Shown here: in pieces, positions 1 to 6,390 of the stretch
Layout: each line of letters starts with the position of its first letter
How positions within the stretch are numbered: position 1 is the stretch's first letter
Source: Candidatus Methylomirabilota bacterium
GTDB lineage: Bacteria > Methylomirabilota > Methylomirabilia > Methylomirabilales > JACQHM01
Assembly: GCA_016199025.1 (NCBI GenBank)
Contig: JACQHM010000239.1
Span: 1-10,401 of the forward strand
Direction of reading: 5' to 3'
DNA length: 10,401 nt
Translations under genes and position numbers: made by a program
Notes under the pieces: generated by a model
Told to the model about the DNA's origin: nothing
Databases searched by the model: none
What the model saw: the letters and a program-made list of their open reading frames with translations, nothing else

Positions 1-176
1 TCGATCACCAGAAGCCTGGTCCCCGAGGCGACAAGCATAGCGCCCTCGGTAATTGTGACGATCTCCGGACAGTACAAAGGATACCGGGGGACAACGAACC
101 GGCCCGCCGCCAAAGAGCTGGGGAAGGAGAAGGCGGTGCCGACCACCACCAGAAGCCAGAGGCAACACGTCCTCAT
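1..176 (-). CDS. Secreted protein of unknown function, N-terminal part only
   Basis: The gene starts at an ATG (174-176, read on the minus strand) and runs off the left edge, so only the first 58 residues are seen. The ribosome binding site is strong: a GGAGGGGGAGG run sits just upstream. Residues 1-24 form a typical Sec signal peptide: a short basic start (MRTCC), a hydrophobic stretch (LWLLVVVGTAF) and an SLAAG end that suits signal peptidase I. The mature part begins RFVVPRYPLYCPEIVTI. The first Cys residues lie at positions 4-5, too early for a lipobox, so a lipoprotein is unlikely. I do not recognise the family from so short a stretch. The protein is probably periplasmic or exported. The next gene upstream on the same strand is the doubtful remnant ending at 272. 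Confidence 0.7.
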   Translation of the reverse strand, partial: MRTCCLWLLVVVGTAFSFPSSLAAGRFVVPRYPLYCPEIVTITEGAMLVASGTRLLVI

Positions 177-271
177 GAACCTCCCCCTCCTTTCTTCCCC
201 ACCCTGAGAAAAGAGCCAAACACCTTCGATTGGCGCAGAGGGCTCACACCCCGGTGCCGGAGCGCATGGGG

Positions 272-436
272 CTATGGGGTTGTCTGCCGCTGGTACCCCA
301 GCGACTTCAGATACTCCTCCCCCTCTCTGGAGAGGAGCCACTCCTCCAGATACCTGGCCAGATGATCGACGACGAAATCCCTGGGCAGCCGTGATCCGGC
401 GAAGAAAATCACCAGCTTATCCTTGAGGGTTCCCAA
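272..436 (-). pseudogene. Short ORF, possibly the C-terminal remnant of a solute-binding-type protein
   Basis: Fifty-four codons are open from a TTG (434-436) to TAG (272-274), with a GGGGAGGAG run about 5 bases before the TTG. The peptide looks protein-like: LVIFFAGSRLPRDFVVDHL, then an amphipathic helix (ARYLEEWLLSREGEEYLKSLGY). This resembles the last helices of periplasmic substrate-binding proteins, which often end in a segment like LSPEGQEYLKSLGY. A second protein-like piece (AFHLVVPPATRKGYEILVKG, then stop) lies just upstream at about 477-539 in another frame, which suggests a longer gene broken by a frameshift. It could also be a true small gene using TTG. The stretch 437-656 holds nothing else convincing. 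The family assignment is a guess from composition and pattern. Confidence 0.35.
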
Positions 437-656
437 AGGCGCTCCTCCCCTTTTGAGGACGGCCTCACCCTTTCGATCACCCCTTCACCAGGATTTCATA
501 CCCCTTCCGGGTCGCCGGTGGGACGACGAGGTGGAAGGCTTACTGGAAGGGCTTCGAGGGAGAAAAGAGAAAAGCCTTCTGGAGAGGATAGGAGACGACG
601 CCAACCCTGGAACCCGCTCCCCGGAAGGCACTCGCGGGGGGCGCCATCAGAGGCCG

Positions 657-989
657 CTATTTCTCCACGGGATAACCCTTGGCCTCCCAGGCCTTGATCC
701 CCCCCTCCATGTTGTAGATGTGCTTTCGCCCGATGGCCGCTGCCACCTCACAGGCCAGGGCACTCCTGATGCCCTCGGCGCACTGGAAGATCACGTGTCC
801 CTCAGGGACAACCTCCCGGGGGTTGCTCATGAGGGTCATCAGGGGGACCAGCTTGGCATTGGGGATTCGGCCCTGGCCCCACTCCTGGGGCTCCCGGACG
901 TCGATGAGCGTCACATCCCCTTTATCAAGCATGGCCTTCACTGTATCCACATCGATCCGCTCGAAAGGATCTTTGAGCTCGGATGTCAT
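657..989 (-). CDS. Single-domain rhodanese-like sulfurtransferase
   Basis: This 110-residue protein is one rhodanese domain, the usual size for stand-alone members such as GlpE or PspE. Visible landmarks are VTLIDVREPQEWGQGRIPNA at about residues 27-45 (the conserved D-V-R-E and G-H-I/R-P-N-A signatures) and the active-site loop CAEGIRS at 70-76. Cys70 would carry the persulfide, with Arg75 closing the six-residue loop. The C-terminal MEGGIKAWEAKGYPV is the family's standard ending. There is no signal peptide, so it is probably cytoplasmic and moves sulfane sulfur to thiol acceptors; the real substrate cannot be read from sequence. I chose ATG 987-989 because AGGAGG lies 9 bases upstream and the domain begins right after it. 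The frame stays open upstream to about 1142, but that part shows no domain. Confidence 0.93.
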   Translation of the reverse strand: MTSELKDPFERIDVDTVKAMLDKGDVTLIDVREPQEWGQGRIPNAKLVPLMTLMSNPREVVPEGHVIFQCAEGIRSALACEVAAAIGRKHIYNMEGGIKAWEAKGYPVEK

Positions 990-1057
990 CGTTTCTTTCC
1001 TCCTGGTCTCGTACAAGGATGTCTGACAGGCTTCCACGAGATCGTGCTGACCCCTTC

Positions 1058-1087
1058 TTCTTACCACGCCGATGGCCAAAGAGTCAA
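1058..1087 (-). promoter_or_regulatory. Candidate sigma70-type promoter for the rhodanese gene
   Basis: On the minus strand TTGACT (1082-1087) is followed after 18 bases by TAAGAA (1058-1063). The -35 box matches consensus at 5 of 6 bases but the -10 only at 3 of 6. It lies about 70 bases upstream of the rhodanese start. The rest of 990-1252 shows no gene. Confidence 0.25.
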
Positions 1088-1214
1088 GGCTCACCAAGTT
1101 GCAGAGCAGGGTGGGGGTGCCCCGGTGGCCGATCATGCTCAACAGACACGAAAACTGAAGAGCCCTGCCTTCGTGGGGAATCCCCTTGTATCACTATAGA
1201 CCATGTGGTATGAA

Positions 1215-1240
1215 AGGGGGAAGAGAGAGGGATTTCCCCT
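1215..1240 (-). terminator. Weak candidate terminator downstream of the small exported-protein gene
   Basis: GGGGAA (1217-1222) pairs with TTCCCC (1234-1239) around an 11-base loop. On the minus strand the stem is followed by CTTTC, only a poor U-tract. It lies 13 bases past the TAA at 1253-1255, the right place to end that transcript before the rhodanese gene. A six-base-pair stem is short, so this is a suggestion only. Confidence 0.3.
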
Positions 1241-1252
1241 CATCATGCGAGC

Positions 1253-1606
1253 TTAGGGTTCGCCGGCCATATAGTGAACGGGACCGACGTCCACTCGGGC
1301 GAACGGCGGGGCGACGTATCTGACCCGTCCGATGTTGTTCTGGAAGGCAAAGACAGGGATCTCTGCCTTTTTCACAAGCCTCTTGGAGGCATCGTAGAAC
1401 TTCAGCTCCAGAAGGACCTGGGTCAGAGGCTTGTCACTCTTGTTGGTTAGGGTGATGTCCAGGAGGGGCCGGTTGCTCACCTCCTCGTCCAGTTTCTCAA
1501 CGATCACCTCGACAACATCATCCTCGTAAGCGTACTCCTCCCCTGCCAGGAGCAGGGCCGGAAGGAGGAGACCAAGGATCGCCCCCATGAGAGCCTTTCT
1601 GTTCAT
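1253..1606 (-). CDS. Small exported protein, FxLYD-like beta-sandwich
   Basis: This is a 117-residue protein with a clear Sec signal peptide (MNRKALMGAILGLLLPALLLAG, residues 1-22) and an acidic mature start (EEYAYEDDVV). There is no Cys after the hydrophobic core, so it is not a lipoprotein. The mature part looks like one small beta-sandwich: LDITLTNKSDKPLTQVLLEL followed by KFYDASKRLVKKAEI. This is the pattern of FxLYD-type domains (an N-x-S with V-x-x-x-x-V strand, then F-Y-D-x-x-x-K/R-L-V), which occur in secreted and envelope proteins of unknown function. I chose ATG 1604-1606 because GGAGG lies 8 bases upstream and the signal peptide begins there; an in-frame start 7 codons earlier has no such site. 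It is transcribed away from the HAD gene. Confidence 0.8.
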   Translation of the reverse strand: MNRKALMGAILGLLLPALLLAGEEYAYEDDVVEVIVEKLDEEVSNRPLLDITLTNKSDKPLTQVLLELKFYDASKRLVKKAEIPVFAFQNNIGRVRYVAPPFARVDVGPVHYMAGEP

Positions 1607-1650
1607 GGCACGCGCCTCCTTTCCCAATCAGGTACCCGATCCCCTGCTAA

Positions 1651-1679
1651 CTCATACCAGACAAGGCCTCTGTTTTCAA
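1651..1679 (-). promoter_or_regulatory. Candidate sigma70-type promoter for the small exported-protein gene
   Basis: On the minus strand TTGAAA (1674-1679) and TATGAG (1651-1656) are separated by 17 bases, matching consensus at 5 of 6 and 4 of 6. They lie in the 83-bp gap between the divergent exported-protein and HAD genes, about 45 bases upstream of the minus-strand start codon. Confidence 0.35.
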
Positions 1680-1689
1680 GAGAAGAGAA

Positions 1690-2274
1690 ATGACGATCAA
1701 AGGGATCATCTTCGATTTCGACGGGGTCGTGGTGAAGCTCAAGCTGGACTTCCCCGCCATCAAATGGGAGATGTTCGGCTCTGAAGAGGGCTTCATCCTC
1801 GAGCGGTTAGAGACCCTCCAAAGGGAGGAGCGTCAAAAGGCCGAGGCGATCCTGGAGCGCCACGAGGCCAGGGCCGCGCATGAGGCCGAGCCCCTGGAGG
1901 GGGTCCTCGCCTGTCTCGCCTGGATGGAGGAACGGGGCCTGAAAATGGCCATCGTGACCCGGAACAGCAGGAGAAGCATCGAGACCGTGAAGCAGAAACT
2001 CGGCCTCTTTTTCCCCATGGTTGTGACCAGGGAGGACGCTCCACCGAAGCCTTCCCCCGAACCGGTCCTCTTCGCCTGCCGGAGGATGGATCTCAAGCCC
2101 GAGGAGGTCCTTCTGGTGGGGGATGGCGAGTTCGACATGCTGGCTGGAAAGCGAGCAGGGGTCCGGACGGTGCTGTTGAAGAACCCCGCCAGGCCTTCTT
2201 CGGAACATGCCGATTTCACGATCAATTCCTTACATGAGCTGGCAACCCTCGTCGAAGGGATTGACCCCCGTTGA
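1690..2274 (+). CDS. HAD-superfamily hydrolase, phosphoglycolate phosphatase-like
   Basis: This is a 194-residue haloacid dehalogenase-type phosphatase. Motif I is IIFDFDGVV, with nucleophile Asp9 and acid/base Asp11. Motif II is IVTRNS, with Thr90. Motif III is Lys120 in PPKPSPEP. Motif IV is VGDGEFDM, with Asp145 and Asp149 for Mg2+. The helical insert at about residues 15-75 fits a C1-type cap, as in phosphoglycolate phosphatase and beta-phosphoglucomutase. PPKPSPEP followed by P-E-E-V-L-L-V-G-D is typical of the Gph group, but the substrate cannot be named. It is somewhat shorter than the usual 210-230 residues because the cap is small. The protein is cytoplasmic. The start codon has only a weak purine-rich site (GAGAAGAG). 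It is the only complete chromosomal-type gene on the plus strand left of 8.5 kb. Confidence 0.93.
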   Translation: MTIKGIIFDFDGVVVKLKLDFPAIKWEMFGSEEGFILERLETLQREERQKAEAILERHEARAAHEAEPLEGVLACLAWMEERGLKMAIVTRNSRRSIETVKQKLGLFFPMVVTREDAPPKPSPEPVLFACRRMDLKPEEVLLVGDGEFDMLAGKRAGVRTVLLKNPARPSSEHADFTINSLHELATLVEGIDPR

Positions 2275-2286
2275 ACCCTTGAACCC
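2271..2286 (+). repeat. Two tandem copies of TTGAACCC at the HAD stop codon
   Basis: TTGAACCC at 2271-2278 is followed at once by TTGAACCC at 2279-2286. The stop codon of the HAD gene (TGA, 2272-2274) lies in the first copy, and a related TTGACCCCC precedes it at 2261-2269. It is probably a simple duplication. Confidence 0.6.
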
Positions 2287-2300
2287 CTGGGGAGGAAGCG

Positions 2301-2423
2301 ATGGGGCTGAAAGGGGTGGAGCACTTCAATCAGTGGAAGGCGATCAAGGCTTCCTCATGGGTTCAAAGTGGCGATGGAGGCCCCCACGGCCGTGGTGGTC
2401 TTCGGTTGGCCAGGCCTGGTTGA
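2301..2423 (+). CDS. Tiny ORF after the HAD gene, possible truncated gene
   Basis: ATG 2301 is preceded by an excellent ribosome binding site (GGGGAGGAAGCG, then ATG) and lies 26 bases after the HAD stop, a normal operon spacing. The first 16 residues (MGLKGVEHFNQWKAIK) look like an ordinary protein start. From about codon 17 it runs through the 3' end of the convergent Cox11-like gene, becomes low-complexity (GDGGPHGRGGLRLARPG), and stops after 40 residues. It may be the 5' stub of a gene cut off by an old rearrangement, or a chance ORF. No family is recognised. Confidence 0.3.
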   Translation: MGLKGVEHFNQWKAIKASSWVQSGDGGPHGRGGLRLARPG

Positions 2424-3324
2424 AGAACTCCTTGGGGTAGAACGTGTAAGTCAGTTCGAACCGCTTGGCCTCCGCTGGGACCTCGTCTTTGATACGGAAA
2501 CTCAAGGGGAACTCTTTCTCCTCCCCAGGGGCCAAGGTCGTCTCCAGGAAGCAGAAGCACTGGATCAGCTCGACATGCTTTTCCCACGCCTCCGGCCTGA
2601 TGAACTCCTTCGCCTTGGCCGTGACCGGCTTGTCCGAGAGGTTCCTGGCCCGATAGGCCGCCTGGATGACCTCGCCGGGCTTCACCCGCACCTCCCGTTG
2701 GACCGGGAAGAAGGCCCACGGAAGGTCAAACTTCGTCTCGCCTTTGAAGCGGACCAGGATGGCCCCCTCCCAGTTGACAAAGACCTTCCATCCATCCCGC
2801 TGGCGGACCAGATCAAAGGTCTCCTCCACGTCCAGCCTGGGGACAGGGTCCAACCTCACCATCCTCTCGAACCGTTTCCTGGCATCGGCCTTCTGTTCCT
2901 CTGAAAGATCGAGGGGAAGCTCCCCCAAAATCTCCTCCATGATCTCGGGGCCGTTCGGGAGGCGGGCCTTGATCTTGACGCTCGCCCTCTCCCCTCCAAC
3001 CTCCGTCCGGACCTCCTGGTAGTCGATCAAGGGGACAAGTTTCCCGGCCAGCTCCAGGATCAAGAGGTTCAGCGGCTCCGAGGGGATCCTGTGTTCCCTG
3101 AGGAACTCCTCCTGGCTCTTGAACCGCCGGTCGGCCTCGGAGACCAGGCTGTAGGCTTCCCGGTACCGGTGGGCGTAGATGGCCTCCAGGTACCGCTTGG
3201 CGACGGCCTCAGGAGCCTGGAAGGTCGCTGCACGCCAGGGTCCCAACAGGGAGAGCCCCAGAATGAAGAGGATGCAGGCCGCGGCCCTCCAGGAGGGGTG
3301 GGGGGGCCCGGCGGGGGTAGACAT
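2344..3324 (-). CDS. Exported NTF2-like region joined to a Cox11/CtaG-like copper-chaperone domain
   Basis: This 326-residue protein has two parts. Residues 13-35 are one membrane anchor or signal segment. Residues 37-180 resemble the NTF2/DUF4878-type fold: APEAVAKRYLEAIYAHRYREAY at the start and RDGWKVFVNWEG at the end, a common make-up in envelope proteins. Residues 205-298 match the Cox11/CtaG domain, which delivers copper to the CuB site of cytochrome c oxidase on the outer face of the membrane. The key evidence is IQCFCF (Cys256, Cys258, the copper-binding pair), preceded by YRARNLSDKPVTAKA and followed by TLAPGEEKEFPLSFRI and LTYTF. The canonical Cys-containing motif just after the membrane helix in ordinary CtaG is absent. 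The tail (residues 310-320) is His-rich. The ATG has AAGGAGGAG close upstream, and the gene begins 10 bases after the hydrolase gene ends. No oxidase gene is in the window, so the target is unknown. Confidence 0.82.
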   Translation of the reverse strand: MSTPAGPPHPSWRAAACILFILGLSLLGPWRAATFQAPEAVAKRYLEAIYAHRYREAYSLVSEADRRFKSQEEFLREHRIPSEPLNLLILELAGKLVPLIDYQEVRTEVGGERASVKIKARLPNGPEIMEEILGELPLDLSEEQKADARKRFERMVRLDPVPRLDVEETFDLVRQRDGWKVFVNWEGAILVRFKGETKFDLPWAFFPVQREVRVKPGEVIQAAYRARNLSDKPVTAKAKEFIRPEAWEKHVELIQCFCFLETTLAPGEEKEFPLSFRIKDEVPAEAKRFELTYTFYPKEFFNQAWPTEDHHGRGGLHRHFEPMRKP

Positions 3325-3334
3325 CGTCTCCTCC

Positions 3335-4108
3335 TTATCTTGCCGGAAAGTGTTTGGCCAGCCACTCCAGGAGGTGACCCTCCACGCCTGGGGTCGCTCT
3401 CAAAAGGTTGGTCCCATGGGCAGAGGTGGGGAAGAGGGTGAGGTTCCTCGGCCCCTTCGCCAGGGCGAAGAGAAGCCGGGAGGAACTGGCGGCGTAGACA
3501 TCCGCCTCGCCGCACAAGATGAGAACGGGGCGTTCACCGTAGTCCAACATCGCTTCCTCGGTCCTGATCCTCCAATAGTCAAGGCCCGGGGAGAGAAGGA
3601 CAAGGGCCTTGATCTGGCGATGTTGGGCTGCCGCCACCAGGGCGACATTGGCGCCGATGCTCGCCCCGATCACGCCCACCTTCTCCAAATCCACACGGTC
3701 TTGAAAAGGGGCAGGGGCCTGTAACATCAGGCCGAGGTCCCCCGGCATCTTCGCATACTCTTTGTGGGAGAACCCGCGAAAACTGACCTTTGCTCCATGC
3801 CTCAGAATACTCTCACCGTGGCCCCGGAGATCGATGGCGAAGACCGCGTAGCCTGCCTTCACCAACCTTGGGATCAACCCCTTCCAGTCCCCTCGATCCC
3901 CAGAGCGCATGTGGAGGAGAACGAGGAGGGGAGCCTTCTGGACGGTGGCCCCTTCAGGGTTGCCCGGCGGAAGGTGCAATTCCCCGACGAGGGTCATGCC
4001 GTCGGGCGCCTCCTTTTGGAGCCGCTCGGTGGCCCACCCCTCCCAAGAGATCAACAGGAACAGGATCGCTCCGACGAGGACCCGCATCCCTGCTCGTCTT
4101 CGATTCAT
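3335..4108 (-). CDS. Exported alpha/beta hydrolase (dienelactone hydrolase/esterase-like)
   Basis: This 257-residue alpha/beta-hydrolase fold protein has a probable signal peptide (residues 1-26, core VLVGAILFLLI, ending EGWA). The oxyanion-hole region is VLLHMRSGD at 63-71. FAIDLRGHGES at 90-100 is the usual strand and loop after beta-4. The nucleophile elbow is GASIG with Ser150. The acid is probably Asp203 (LCGEADVYA) and the base His231 (TSAHGTNLL), giving a complete Ser-Asp-His triad. It is therefore probably an active periplasmic esterase, lipase or peptidase-like enzyme; the substrate is not predictable. ATG 4106-4108 has only a weak ribosome binding site (AGAGGGATGG); Met8, preceded by GCAGGG, is a possible alternative start that keeps the signal peptide. 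It lies 32 bases after the DUF3108-like gene and 10 bases before the Cox11-like gene, all on one strand. Confidence 0.88.
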   Translation of the reverse strand: MNRRRAGMRVLVGAILFLLISWEGWATERLQKEAPDGMTLVGELHLPPGNPEGATVQKAPLLVLLHMRSGDRGDWKGLIPRLVKAGYAVFAIDLRGHGESILRHGAKVSFRGFSHKEYAKMPGDLGLMLQAPAPFQDRVDLEKVGVIGASIGANVALVAAAQHRQIKALVLLSPGLDYWRIRTEEAMLDYGERPVLILCGEADVYAASSSRLLFALAKGPRNLTLFPTSAHGTNLLRATPGVEGHLLEWLAKHFPAR

Positions 4109-4140
4109 AAGCCATCCCTCTGCACTCCCCCTGGTTTCCT

Positions 4141-4956
4141 TTACTCCTGACGCTCGAACGTGGCCAATTCCATGACGACGTGCGGCGTCCCAAGCCCGCT
4201 TTCAAGGCCCTGGTAGCGGACCCAGAAGTGGGGAGGGGCTACGGTGAACCAAAAGTAGGTCTTGGGGACGAAGACCCGGAACACGCTGAGGAGGCCAAGG
4301 TTCGGGACCAGCTCGACTTTATAGCACTCGAACTCCCCCGCTTGGGTCTTGACCCGCTCCCGCCCCCTGGGTTCCAGCGTCACCTCATAGAGATCGGGCT
4401 CATTCGTCAACAGATGGGTTCTGAAGGGCCGAGGAGGTTCGAAGGGGAGAGAGCGGAGGGCCGTCCCGATCCCCTCAACGGCCAAGGTATCGGATGGCAC
4501 TGCCAGCTCCTTTGTCGTGGAGGTGCCGGCGGCGGAATCCTGCCGCTCGAACCGAACCTTTCCCCTGGCAAAGTCGAAGGCCTTCCGTTCCTTGACCAGG
4601 AGGCGCCCGTTCAGGTCACGCACCGTCTTCTCGAAGGAGAGGGGGGAAAAGGCATCCTCAGTTTTCCAGAAGGCTTCCAGCGTCCAGCGGACCTCCTCCC
4701 GAAATGGACTGTAGAGGCCCTGCCCGGTCTCGGTGAACCGGACCAGCCGCTGCCCATTCACGGTGACCTGTTCCATGGTCCATTCCGCCTCCCACCGCAC
4801 ACCCCCGTTCTTGGCAGAGGTCACGACGGCTCCCCGTTCCTTAGCATCCATCGGCGGGACTTTCAGAGGGTCGGCGGACGCCGATCCTCCACTCCCGAAG
4901 AATCCGATCAGGAGAAACAGGAGAATGTCTCCAGAGAGCCTTCTTGCCTCAAGCAT
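4141..4956 (-). CDS. Secreted DUF3108-like protein of unknown function
   Basis: This 271-residue exported protein has a signal peptide (residues 1-28, core ILLFLLIGFFG, ending ASA before DPLK). The mature part is rich in short beta strands and charged residues. KTQAGEFECYKVELVP followed by VFRVFVPKTYFWF at about 203-235 resembles DUF3108-type periplasmic proteins. Those usually read as A-G-x-F-x-x-Y-x-V, then a strand ending in aromatic residues. The matching N-terminal half includes WEAEWTMEQVTVNGQRLVRF at about 55-74. No catalytic motif is visible, and a binding or structural role in the envelope is likely. The start ATG has an AAGGGC site upstream. It heads a three-gene set with the hydrolase and the Cox11-like gene, and may be co-transcribed with the radical SAM gene 73 bp upstream, although a hairpin lies between them. 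Confidence 0.72.
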   Translation of the reverse strand: MLEARRLSGDILLFLLIGFFGSGGSASADPLKVPPMDAKERGAVVTSAKNGGVRWEAEWTMEQVTVNGQRLVRFTETGQGLYSPFREEVRWTLEAFWKTEDAFSPLSFEKTVRDLNGRLLVKERKAFDFARGKVRFERQDSAAGTSTTKELAVPSDTLAVEGIGTALRSLPFEPPRPFRTHLLTNEPDLYEVTLEPRGRERVKTQAGEFECYKVELVPNLGLLSVFRVFVPKTYFWFTVAPPHFWVRYQGLESGLGTPHVVMELATFERQE

Positions 4957-4988
4957 GGTGAGCCCTTCTTACGTCACCCCCACCCTCA

Positions 4989-5011
4989 CCCTCCCCCATC
5001 AAAGGGGAGGG
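4989..5011. repeat. GC-rich hairpin between the radical SAM and DUF3108-like genes
   Basis: CCCTCCCC (4989-4996) and GGGGAGGG (5004-5011) form a perfect 8-bp stem around a 7-base loop (CATCAAA). A C-rich track (CCCCCACCCTCACC) lies on its left. This resembles the small dispersed palindromes often seen between bacterial genes. No U-tract follows on either strand, so it is not a classical terminator. Confidence 0.6.
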
Positions 5012-5029
5012 AACGGAGCGTGAAGGGGT

Positions 5030-6373
5030 CTAACACACCGCCGGCTCCCTCAAGTGTCGGAAGCCCCAGTTCAAGGTCCAGGTGACCAGGGTGTCCCTGA
5101 CGCTCTGCCTAAAGAGGTGGTGGGAGAACCTTCTGGCCAGCGAGGGGAGGGAGTAAAAGGTCCGATAGGTCCACTGAAGGCCCTCGGCCAACCGCTCCGG
5201 CGACATCTGCTTCGGCCGGATCACGACCTCGAAGAGATTGAACTTGGCCCACAGCCGATAGTCCCTCCAAGGTTCGTCGAGGAAGCGGCCTTCGGCCCTG
5301 AACCGCTCGAAGAGCCTCGTTCCGGGGAGAGGGGTCAGGGCGGAGAACTGGGCCACGTTCAAGCGGGTCCGCTCGCAGAACTCCACCGTCCGCTCGAAGA
5401 CCCCTTCGTCATCGTGGTCAAAGCCGAAGATGAAGGTCCCCTCGACGCCCATCCCGTGGTCGTGGAGCTTCTTGATGATCTCTTCGTATTGCCTTGCCTT
5501 GTAGCTCTTGTCCGCCTCTCTCAGCGACTCCTGGCTCAAAGACTCGAAGCCGATCAGGACCCCGACGCATCCGCTTTTTTGGGCGAGGGTGAGGAGCTCT
5601 GATTTCTGGGCAATGGCGGTGGTCGCCTGGGTGACCCACCTGATCTTCACGCCCCGTTCGACCATGGCCTGCATCAGGGCCTTGTAGAAGAGGACATCGG
5701 TCCCGAAGGAGTCATCGAGGAAGAAGACCGTATCCGCCACCCGGGCGTAGACACTCTGCTGGACGGTGAAAAGCTCCTCCAGCTCCTGGAAGATCTGGTC
5801 AAACCGCTTATGCCGCATCTTCTTGCCGTTGAAAGAAGTCACCGAACAAAACTCGCAGCCGATAGGGCAGCCCCGGGTGGTCTGGAGGACCGTCGGGGCG
5901 GGATACCGTTCCGTCTTCAGGAGGTGCCAGGGGTGGCGGCTCGGCAGCTCGGTCAAATCCGGGAGGGGGGCGGCATAGAGGGGTTTCAGGGCCCCCCGCT
6001 GGAAATCCTTGAGGACCTCCGGCCACACCACCTCGCCTTCGCCCAGAACAACGCTATCGGCAAAGCGGAGGGCTTCTTCCGGGAGGGCCGAGGGATGGGT
6101 CCCTCCTAAGACCACAGGGATCCCTTGGCTCCGATACCGGGCGGCCAGCTCGTAGGCCCTGGGGGCGTTCGCCGTCGTGAAGACCGAGATCCCGATCAGG
6201 TCGGTCTCCAGCGTTTCAGGGAGCGGCTCAACCTTCTCATCGAAGATCTCGACCTCGATCCCGGGAGGCGTCACCGAGGCCAACTGCAAGAGCCCGTAGG
6301 GGAGGACCTTGAAGCCGTACTGCTTCACGATGCCACGTCCGTTGAAGGCCGGTTCGAGTAGTGTAACCTTCAT
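5030..6373 (-). CDS. B12-binding-type radical SAM protein
   Basis: This is a 447-residue protein of the cobalamin-dependent radical SAM class. Residues 1-130 are the B12-binding-like Rossmann domain: VTLLEPAFNGRG at the start, YGLLQLASVTPPG at 26-38, DLIGISVFTTAN at 58-69 and VVLGGTHPSALPEEAL at 87-102. The cobalamin-ligating D-x-H-x-x-G is not evident, as in many relatives. The [4Fe-4S] motif is CPIGCEFC with Cys169, Cys173 and Cys176. The TIM-barrel follows, with FFLDDSFGTD and VGVLIGFESLSQESL, and the C-terminal region is DUF4070-like (LTPLPGTRLFERFRAEGRF). Relatives include hopanoid-modifying enzymes and methylthiotransferase-like proteins, so the reaction is open. AGGAGA precedes the ATG. 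The gene starts 17 bases after the oxidoreductase gene ends, a likely operon partner. Confidence 0.92.
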   Translation of the reverse strand: MKVTLLEPAFNGRGIVKQYGFKVLPYGLLQLASVTPPGIEVEIFDEKVEPLPETLETDLIGISVFTTANAPRAYELAARYRSQGIPVVLGGTHPSALPEEALRFADSVVLGEGEVVWPEVLKDFQRGALKPLYAAPLPDLTELPSRHPWHLLKTERYPAPTVLQTTRGCPIGCEFCSVTSFNGKKMRHKRFDQIFQELEELFTVQQSVYARVADTVFFLDDSFGTDVLFYKALMQAMVERGVKIRWVTQATTAIAQKSELLTLAQKSGCVGVLIGFESLSQESLREADKSYKARQYEEIIKKLHDHGMGVEGTFIFGFDHDDEGVFERTVEFCERTRLNVAQFSALTPLPGTRLFERFRAEGRFLDEPWRDYRLWAKFNLFEVVIRPKQMSPERLAEGLQWTYRTFYSLPSLARRFSHHLFRQSVRDTLVTWTLNWGFRHLREPAVC

Positions 6374-6390
6374 CGTTGTCTCCTGACCGC

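Noticed and set aside
423..1199. Long plus-strand open frame overlapping the rhodanese gene
   Set aside because: It is antisense to a clear rhodanese domain, has no recognisable motifs and lacks a convincing ribosome binding site. High GC makes such antisense frames common.
4989..5011. Intrinsic terminator after the radical SAM gene
   Set aside because: The stem is good but no T-run follows on the minus strand, so it is listed as a repeat only.
4180..5085. Long plus-strand open frame antisense to the DUF3108-like gene
   Set aside because: The peptide is rich in Gly, Pro and Arg with no domain pattern, while the minus strand encodes a protein with signal peptide and good start.
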